NCBI RefSeq assembly: GCF_001886735.1
Contig: NZ_CP018076.1
Span: forward strand, 2,294,001-2,358,000
Direction of reading: 5' to 3'
Origin: Sulfitobacter alexandrii
GTDB lineage: Bacteria; Pseudomonadota; Alphaproteobacteria; Rhodobacterales; Rhodobacteraceae
Length of the DNA: 64,000 nt
Below the pieces are notes generated by a model. The model did not search any database, was not told where the DNA came from, and worked only from the letters and a program-made list of their open reading frames with translations. The position numbers were made by a program, and so were the translations under genes. Each line of letters opens with the position of its first letter. Positions within the stretch are counted from its first letter, which is position 1. Positions 58,614-64,000 of the stretch are shown here, piece after piece.

Positions 58614-60077
58614 TCAGTCCTTGCGGCGGCCCTCGGTATGCTTGCGCAGTTTCGATGGTCCGGCCTTCTTGCGCCCCTTGTAGGGGTTCGCGTCGTTCTG
58701 GCCGCGCATCCAGAGGCGGATGGGCGTACCCGGCATGTCGAAGTCGATCCGCAGCCCGTTGACCAGATAGCGGTTGTAGCTGTCCGGCACCTTGTCCGGG
58801 TGGCTGCACATCACGACGAAGCCGGGCGGCCGCGTCTTGGCCTGCGTCATGTAGCGCAGCTTGATCCGCTTGCCCTGCGGCGCGGGGGGCGGATGCGCCT
58901 CCATCATGCCCGACAGCCAGCGGTTGAGCTGCGCGGTCGTCACTCGGCGGTTCCAGACCTCGTAGGCGCGCATGATGGCGTCGTGCAGGCGGTCGAGACC
59001 CCGGCCCGTCTTGGCGCTGACGGTAATCAGAGGCGCCCCGCGCAGCTGGGGCAGCAGACGCTCGAACGCCTCCTTCAGCGCCTTGAGCTTGGCCTGCCGG
59101 TCTTCCTCGATGTCCCATTTGTTCACGGCGACGACCACCGCCCGGCCCTCGCGCTCGGCCAGGTCGGCAATGCGCAGGTCCTGCTGTTCAAAGGGGATCT
59201 CGGCGTCCAGCAGCACCACGACGACCTCGGCGAACTTGACCGCGCGCAGCCCGTCGGAGACGCTGAGTTTCTCCAGCTTTTCCTGTACCTTGGCCTTCTT
59301 GCGCATCCCGGCGGTATCGAAGATGCGCATCGGCACGCCGTTCCAGTCGGTGCGCAGAGAGATCGCGTCGCGGGTGATCCCGGCCTCGGGGCCGGTCAGC
59401 AGCCGGTCCTCGCCGAGGATCTGGTTGATCAGCGTCGACTTGCCCGCGTTGGGCCGCCCCACCACCGCGACCTGAAGCGGCTTGGCCTCGGTCGGCTGGG
59501 GCACGGTGTCGGTGATCTCGTCGTCGTCCTCGGGCAGTTCCACATCCGTTTCCGGGGCGTCCTCCGTGGCCCGCTCCGCGTAGGAATCGGCCAGCGGCAT
59601 CAGCGCGGAATAGAGATCGTTCAGCCCTTCGCCGTGTTCGGCGGACAGGCGGATCGGCTCGCCCAGACCCAGCGAATAGGCTTCGATCACACCGGCATCC
59701 GCCGCTTTGCCTTCCGCCTTGTTGGCCGCAAGGATCACGTGCCCGGCCCGCTTGCGCAGGATGTCGGCGAAGACGAGGTCGGAAGGCGTGACGCCGACGC
59801 GGGCGTCGATCATGAAGAGGCAGATGTCGGCCATGTCGACGGCGCGCTCGGTCAGCCGGCGCATCCGGCCCTGCAGGCTGTCGTCGGTGACTTCCTCGAG
59901 CCCCGCGGTGTCGATCACGGTAAACCGCAGGTCGGCAAGCCGCGCCGCACCCTCGCGCAGGTCGCGGGTCACGCCGGGCTGGTCATCCACCAGCGCAAGG
60001 CGTTTGCCCACCAGACGGTTGAACAAAGTGGACTTGCCCACATTGGGTCGGCCCACGATGGCAAGGGTAAAGGACAT
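58614..60077 (-). CDS. der: Ribosome biogenesis GTPase Der (EngA)
   Basis: This double-GTPase protein needed for 50S assembly has 487 aa. The first G domain begins GRPNVGKST (residues 8-16) with DTAGLEE as G3, and the second begins GRPNAGKST (about 209) with [11 protein letters not shown] and NKWD. The C-terminal KH-like domain contains [24 protein letters not shown]. The acidic linker between G domains (about residues 165-190) is typical. It follows bamB, as in many proteobacteria. Confidence 0.97.
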   Translation of the reverse strand: MSFTLAIVGRPNVGKSTLFNRLVGKRLALVDDQPGVTRDLREGAARLADLRFTVIDTAGLEEVTDDSLQGRMRRLTERAVDMADICLFMIDARVGVTPSDLVFADILRKRAGHVILAANKAEGKAADAGVIEAYSLGLGEPIRLSAEHGEGLNDLYSALMPLADSYAERATEDAPETDVELPEDDDEITDTVPQPTEAKPLQVAVVGRPNAGKSTLINQILGEDRLLTGPEAGITRDAISLRTDWNGVPMRIFDTAGMRKKAKVQEKLEKLSVSDGLRAVKFAEVVVVLLDAEIPFEQQDLRIADLAEREGRAVVVAVNKWDIEEDRQAKLKALKEAFERLLPQLRGAPLITVSAKTGRGLDRLHDAIMRAYEVWNRRVTTAQLNRWLSGMMEAHPPPAPQGKRIKLRYMTQAKTRPPGFVVMCSHPDKVPDSYNRYLVNGLRIDFDMPGTPIRLWMRGQNDANPYKGRKKAGPSKLRKHTEGRRKD

Positions 60078-60133
60078 GGCTCACAACGCTCCGCCGGGGC
60101 CGGTGCGGCCCCTGAACTTCGCGCTTTAGACCA

Positions 60134-61500
60134 TTAGCGGTAGGCGTGCAATTGCCCCTTGGTCGACACGACATAGAGCGTGCCACCGGCGACCACGGGA
60201 GCGGTTGTCGCCCCGCCGGGAATTTCGACCGTCCCGACGAGGCGGCCATCGGTCGGATCGAAGTTGCGCAGCAGGCCGTCGTTGGAGGCGATGATTACCC
60301 GCCCCCCGCGACGACGGGGCCATGGTGGGCCACGACCTCGGACTGGCGCAGCGGCTTTTCCTTGACGAAGTTGGGCAAGGGGATGCCCCAGACCCGGCGG
60401 CCATCGGCGGCGTCGAGCCGTACGAGTTCGTTGAGGTCGGTGATCGCGAATACCGAATCCCCGATGGGCCAGACCGGCCCGATGGCGCCGTCCCGCGCGG
60501 TCCACCTGCGCTGGCCGCTTTCGGCGTCGAGCGCGGCAAGACGCCCGGAGTGATTGCCGACGTAGACCGTGCCGCCCGACACCACGGGGGCCGATGTCAC
60601 GTCTGAGACGGAGGACAGCGCCCGGCCCGGCCGTTTGCCGACGACGGAGGCGTTCCAGCGCGGCAGGCCGCCCCGGCGGAACACGCCCTGAACCTCGCCC
60701 GTACCGTAGGCGAAGATGACGAACTGGTCGGTGACGGCGGGGGCCGGGGCGCCCAGCACGTTGTTCACGCTGCTGCTGCCGCCCACCTGCCATTCGATGC
60801 GGCCGTTGCTCTTGTCGAGCGCCCAGCCGGTGTCGTCCCCCGACGTGACATAGACAAGGTCACCGTAGATCGTGGGCGTGCCGGAGCCGGAAGCCTCGAG
60901 CTTTTGCGACCAGCGTTCGCCGCCGGTGGTCACGTCGAGCGCCGCCAGCACGCCGTAGCCGACGGAGACATAAAGCGTGTCGCCGTCCACGGCGAGACCG
61001 CCGCCGGTGCCCTGCCCCGAGCGGTCGTTGACGGGCGTGAGGTCGCGGGTCCAGAGCGTCTGGCCCGAGGTGGAGGTCGCGGTCACATGCGCGTCGGCGT
61101 CGAGCGTGAAGACACGCCCGCCCGCGACGACGGGGTCGGCGGTGATCCGCTGCTTGCGGCTGTCGCCCGCGCCGATGTCCACCGACCACACGGGCTGCAG
61201 CGTGCCGCGCAGCGCGGGATGCGTCGTGCGGTACTGCGCCGTACCGATGCTGTGGGTCCACGAGGCGTTGTTCGTCGCAGCGCCGAGCGCGATCGGACGG
61301 CTGGTGTTGACGGTGTCTTCCTCGCCGTCGAGGGGGGCGGCGAGTTCGGGATCCTGCAGGATGGACCGGACCGGCTCACGCTTGCCCGGCAGATAGATTT
61401 CCTCTTCGGCGCAGGCGGTCAGCAGCAGCAGCGCCGTCACGGCACCGCCCAGCATCAGGGCCGTGCCGCGGTTTCGATCTTGGATCATGGTTCTGCCCAT
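60134..61500 (-). pseudogene. bamB: Outer membrane assembly lipoprotein BamB-like, frame broken by one base
   Basis: This PQQ-like beta-propeller lipoprotein belongs to the BAM complex. A signal with lipobox LLTAC precedes repeats such as GGRVFTLDADAHVTATSTSGQTLW and GGTVYVGNHSGRLAALDAESGQ. The main frame stops at 60295 within GPVVAGGG, where the family expects GPVVAGGRVIIASNDG; the latter frame runs on to 60134. The plus-strand run of six C at 60302-60307 needs one more base. Corrected, the protein is about 455 aa with all blades. SD GAGGGC precedes the start at 61500. It is followed by der and preceded by the YfgM-like gene, a conserved block. Confidence 0.9.
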
Positions 61501-61538
61501 CTTCGTGCCCTCGCCTCAAACCGGTTTGCCGGTTCTGA

Positions 61539-62246
61539 TCAGTTTCCGACCTGCTGCCCGCCGACCGCGCCATCCGCCGCGACCGCGTCGACATCCAGCT
61601 CGGGTTCTCCACCCAGCGCCACAATCACCTGTAGGGCGCGCTGTTGCAAGTCCGAGGTGATTTCGGCGTCCTGCAAAATCGACTGGTAGCGCGCGATAGC
61701 GGCGTCCGGCTGATCCTGTTCGATGTCCAGCAGCGCAAGCTGTTCGCTGGCCAGCAGGCGCAGCGGGTTGCCCGGCTGTGCCATCGCCTCGAACGCCTGG
61801 CGGCGGTCCTCCACCGACATGTCGGTGTCCGGCAGGGTCAGCGCCTTGAAGTTCGCGAGCTGGCGGTAGATCTGGGGCACCTCGCCATCGGTCGCGACCG
61901 TCTCAAGCGTGTCGGCGGCGGCGGCGGTCTCGCCGGCCTCGACCTGTTCGGCGGCCGTCAGCAGGCGCAGCACCGCACCAGCGTCCGGTGACTGGGGCGA
62001 CACGGCGGAAAGCTGTTCGGCGCGTTGGGCCGCGTCATCGGTGGACAGGGCCGCCAGCATGGCATCGCCCAGTGCCTCGGCCTCCGCCCGCGCCTGGGCC
62101 TTGCGGTACTCGTTCCAGGCCGCCCCCGCCACGACCAGCACGATGGCCAGGGCCGCGATCCAGCCATAGCGGCGCAACAAGTGGTACAGCCGGTCGCGGC
62201 GCACCTCTTCGTTGACTTCGTCGATAAAGCTGTCTGTGTCGCTCAT
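61539..62246 (-). CDS. YfgM-like membrane protein with TPR region
   Basis: This 235-aa protein has a short cytoplasmic N-terminus (FIDEVNEEVRRDRLYHLLRRYG), one helix (WIAALAIVLVVAGAAW) and a periplasmic helical domain with TPR-like repeats, matching the YfgM/TPR_21 family. YfgM-like proteins associate with the SecYEG-PpiD chaperone network. The start at 62246 (MSDTDSF) is chosen over the unrelated extension to 62342. It is the first gene of the yfgM-bamB-der unit. Confidence 0.9.
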   Translation of the reverse strand: MSDTDSFIDEVNEEVRRDRLYHLLRRYGWIAALAIVLVVAGAAWNEYRKAQARAEAEALGDAMLAALSTDDAAQRAEQLSAVSPQSPDAGAVLRLLTAAEQVEAGETAAAADTLETVATDGEVPQIYRQLANFKALTLPDTDMSVEDRRQAFEAMAQPGNPLRLLASEQLALLDIEQDQPDAAIARYQSILQDAEITSDLQQRALQVIVALGGEPELDVDAVAADGAVGGQQVGN

Positions 62247-62377
62247 GCGGCTGCCTCTGATCCCGGGTTTTTCACCTCTTAACGCGCACAAGGGACCAAG
62301 CCAAGGGCTAGCGGACTGCCTCAAAAGCGGCATTTCGGGCAATTACCACCAGAAAACCGGCAAAAATGACATAACTA

Positions 62378-62389
62378 AACTAGTCAGTT
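62378..62389. promoter_or_regulatory. Candidate operator AACT-N4-AGTT before second RND system
   Basis: AACTAGTCAGTT shows 4-bp inverted arms and contains the palindrome ACTAGT. It lies 77 bp before the adaptor start in an AT-rich patch. TetR-type efflux regulators often bind such sites, but no regulator gene is adjacent in the window. Confidence 0.3.
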
Positions 62390-62465
62390 CACTTTGAAAG
62401 TATTAAATAGCGCAAAACGCGGTTGGCCGGTCTCCGGCCTTCCGCTCCAAGCAAGAGGCCGCGTG

Positions 62466-63722
62466 ATGCGTTTTTTCTCCATCCTTGCTGCAGTCGCCGT
62501 GACTGCGATCCTTGCCCTGTCCATTCTCGCCCGTCCCCAGCTCATGGCGCTGGTAGGCATGGATGAACCCCCTGCCCCGGCCGCCTCTGCCGCATCGGAA
62601 GAGACCGAAACGCCCGCCGACTCGGCGGCACCCGCGCAGGAAATCCGCCGGGTGAAGGTCAGCGTCAGGCGATTCGATGCCCAGCAGGTGGACAGCGCGG
62701 TCGTGTTGCGCGGCCAGACCGAAGCGATCCGGCAGGTCGACGTGCGGGCCGAGACCTCCGCCGTGGTCGCCTCGGCCCCGTTGCGCAAGGGGGCCAAGGT
62801 GTCGGAAGGCGATCCTTTGTGCGAACTTGATCCCGGCACGCGGGGCGCGGCCCTGCAGGAGGCGCGTGCCCGCCTGAGCGAGGCGGAAAGCCGCGTTCCC
62901 GAGGCCGAGGCGCGGGTCGAACAGGCCCGTGCGCAGCTGGAGGAGGCCCAGATCAACCAGAACGCCGCCTCGCGGCTGAGCGAGGACGGCTTTGCGTCGC
63001 AGACGCGCGTGGCCTCGTCGGACGCGGCGGTGGCCACGGCGCGGGCGGCGGTCACATCCGCCACCGCGGGCCTCAGCGCCGCGCAATCCGGCATCGAGGC
63101 GGCAACCGCCGCCGTCGCCAGCGCCGAGAAGGAGATCGAGCGCCTGACCATCCTCGCCCCCTTCGAGGGCCTGCTGGAGAGCGACACGGCCGAACTGGGA
63201 AGCCTGCTGCAACCCGGCGGGCTGTGCGCGACCATCATCCAGCTCGATCCGATCAAGCTGGTGGGCTTCGTGCCTGAAACCGAAGTGAACCGCGTGAGCC
63301 TCGGCGCCCGGGCCGGGGCACGGCTGGCCGCGGGCGGCAACCAGGTGACGGGCGAAGTGATCTTCCTGTCGCGTTCCGCCGATCCGCAGACCCGGACCTT
63401 CCGGGTCGAGATCGAGGTGCCGAACCCCGATCTGGAGATCCGCGATGGCCAGACCGCCGAGATCGCCATCGCGTCGGCCGGCGTGCAGGCGCACCTGATC
63501 CCGCAAAGCGCGATGACCCTGAACGACGAAGGCGCCCTCGGCGTGCGGACGGTGGACGCGGACGACGTGGTGTCCTTTGTCCCGGTGAGCATCATGCGCG
63601 ATGCCGCAAACGGCGTCTGGGTGACCGGCCTGCCTGAGACCGCCAACGTGATCGTGGTGGGTCAGGAATACGTGACCGAAGGCGTCACGGTCGATCCGAC
63701 CTACGAGGAGGTCACCCAATGA
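62466..63722 (+). CDS. RND efflux periplasmic adaptor, second system
   Basis: This membrane-fusion protein has about 418 aa. The N-terminal anchor (MRFFSILAAVAVTAILALSIL) is followed by an acidic/proline linker, a lipoyl-like half (VDVRAETSAVVASAPLRKGAKVSEGDPL), a long coiled-coil hairpin rich in alanine and glutamate (about residues 120-225), and the APFEGLLESD return strand. The hairpin is longer than in the adaptor at 4843. The ATG at 62466 follows AAGAGG; the frame from 62394 is rejected. It overlaps the permease gene. Confidence 0.9.
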   Translation: MRFFSILAAVAVTAILALSILARPQLMALVGMDEPPAPAASAASEETETPADSAAPAQEIRRVKVSVRRFDAQQVDSAVVLRGQTEAIRQVDVRAETSAVVASAPLRKGAKVSEGDPLCELDPGTRGAALQEARARLSEAESRVPEAEARVEQARAQLEEAQINQNAASRLSEDGFASQTRVASSDAAVATARAAVTSATAGLSAAQSGIEAATAAVASAEKEIERLTILAPFEGLLESDTAELGSLLQPGGLCATIIQLDPIKLVGFVPETEVNRVSLGARAGARLAAGGNQVTGEVIFLSRSADPQTRTFRVEIEVPNPDLEIRDGQTAEIAIASAGVQAHLIPQSAMTLNDEGALGVRTVDADDVVSFVPVSIMRDAANGVWVTGLPETANVIVVGQEYVTEGVTVDPTYEEVTQ

Positions 63723-64000
63723 GCGGCATCGTCGACTGGGCCGCCGGGCGGGCCAGGATGGTCCTGGCCTTCATCCTGCTGAGCCTTGTTGTCGGCGGCT
63801 ATGCCTATTCGACCCTGCCCAAGGAAGGCGAGCCCGACATCGAGGTGCCGGCGCTTTTCGTATCGGTGCAGTTCCCCGGCATCTCGGCGGCGGACAGCGA
63901 GACGCTGCTGGTCAAGCCGATGGAAACCGAGCTGGCGGATCTCGACGGGTTGAAGACCATGACCGGCACCGCCGCCGAGAACTATGCCGGCGTGGCGCTG
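63719..64000 (+). CDS. RND efflux permease, N-terminal part, cut by window end
   Basis: This is the first 94 codons of an AcrB-like permease. The start MSGIVDWAAGRARMVLAFIL gives the first helix, then SLVVGGYAYSTLPKEGEPDIEVPALFVSVQFPG, matching the entry to the first periplasmic loop. The ATG overlaps the adaptor stop by four bases. The frame is open to the end of the window. Confidence 0.92.
   Translation, partial: MSGIVDWAAGRARMVLAFILLSLVVGGYAYSTLPKEGEPDIEVPALFVSVQFPGISAADSETLLVKPMETELADLDGLKTMTGTAAENYAGVAL

Noticed and set aside
62403..63719. Long antisense frame of 438 codons under the second RND adaptor
   Set aside because: High-GC third positions open antisense frames. The product is His/Gly/Arg-rich with no domain, while the plus strand encodes a clear adaptor.

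Overview
The window is high-GC, tightly packed bacterial DNA. Gene content and order point to a marine alphaproteobacterium of the Rhodobacteraceae (Roseobacter group). The main evidence is a convincing DMSP lyase gene (dddP), a ccmABCDG cluster followed by secF-secD-yajC near serS, a der-bamB-TPR block, the glnB-glnA pair, a Hint-domain protein, and an intergenic TTTTTGCCAAAAATACTC element of a kind I recall from this family. No plasmid, phage, IS element or CRISPR array was seen. The assignment is inference from content, not from a marker gene.

Layout. 0.2-3.9 kb: holB (frame broken), a TatD nuclease-like hydrolase, an MBL hydrolase and an AEC transporter. 3.9-9.0 kb: an SDR with an eroded catalytic site, divergent from an RND efflux adaptor and permease. 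9.0-17.3 kb: a LacI regulator divergent from an M81 (MlrC-like) peptidase and a five-gene Dpp/Opp-type ABC importer, with a LacI-type operator in the shared promoter. 17.3-27.6 kb: a minus-strand catabolic cluster with a TetR regulator, acyl-CoA ligase, Liv-type ABC importer, enoyl-CoA hydratase and two acyl-CoA dehydrogenases. It looks built to import, CoA-activate and beta-oxidise an unidentified carboxylate. 27.8-34.2 kb: tRNA-Leu(TAG), Hint protein, NnrDE repair enzyme, glnB-glnA, a small membrane protein, an MltB-like transglycosylase and a small glyoxalase-related protein.

34.2-48 kb: a DUF3445 protein divergent from dddP, a Cys/Met-metabolism PLP enzyme, an alpha/beta hydrolase-OsmC fusion (frame broken), purB, two small secreted proteins sharing a cysteine motif, fliG, a lipid A-type acyltransferase, a DUF1223 protein, acnA and an SDR. 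48-54.8 kb: cytochrome c maturation genes, an Mth938-like protein, a TauE/SafE exporter and the SecDF-YajC translocase module. 55-62.3 kb: a compositionally mosaic pentapeptide-repeat gene sits between yajC and serS, followed by a TspO-like protein, der, bamB (frame broken) and a YfgM-like protein. 62.5-64 kb: a second RND efflux system that runs off the end.

Three genes (holB, the hydrolase-OsmC fusion, bamB) are each broken by exactly one missing base in a C/G homopolymer. Because holB is essential, under-called homopolymers in the assembly are the simplest explanation. I found no clearly new system. The best leads are the mosaic pentapeptide gene, the uncharacterised acyl-CoA cluster with its palindromic operator, the M81-Dpp regulon and the paired cysteine-motif proteins. 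No gap between genes exceeds about 300 bases.
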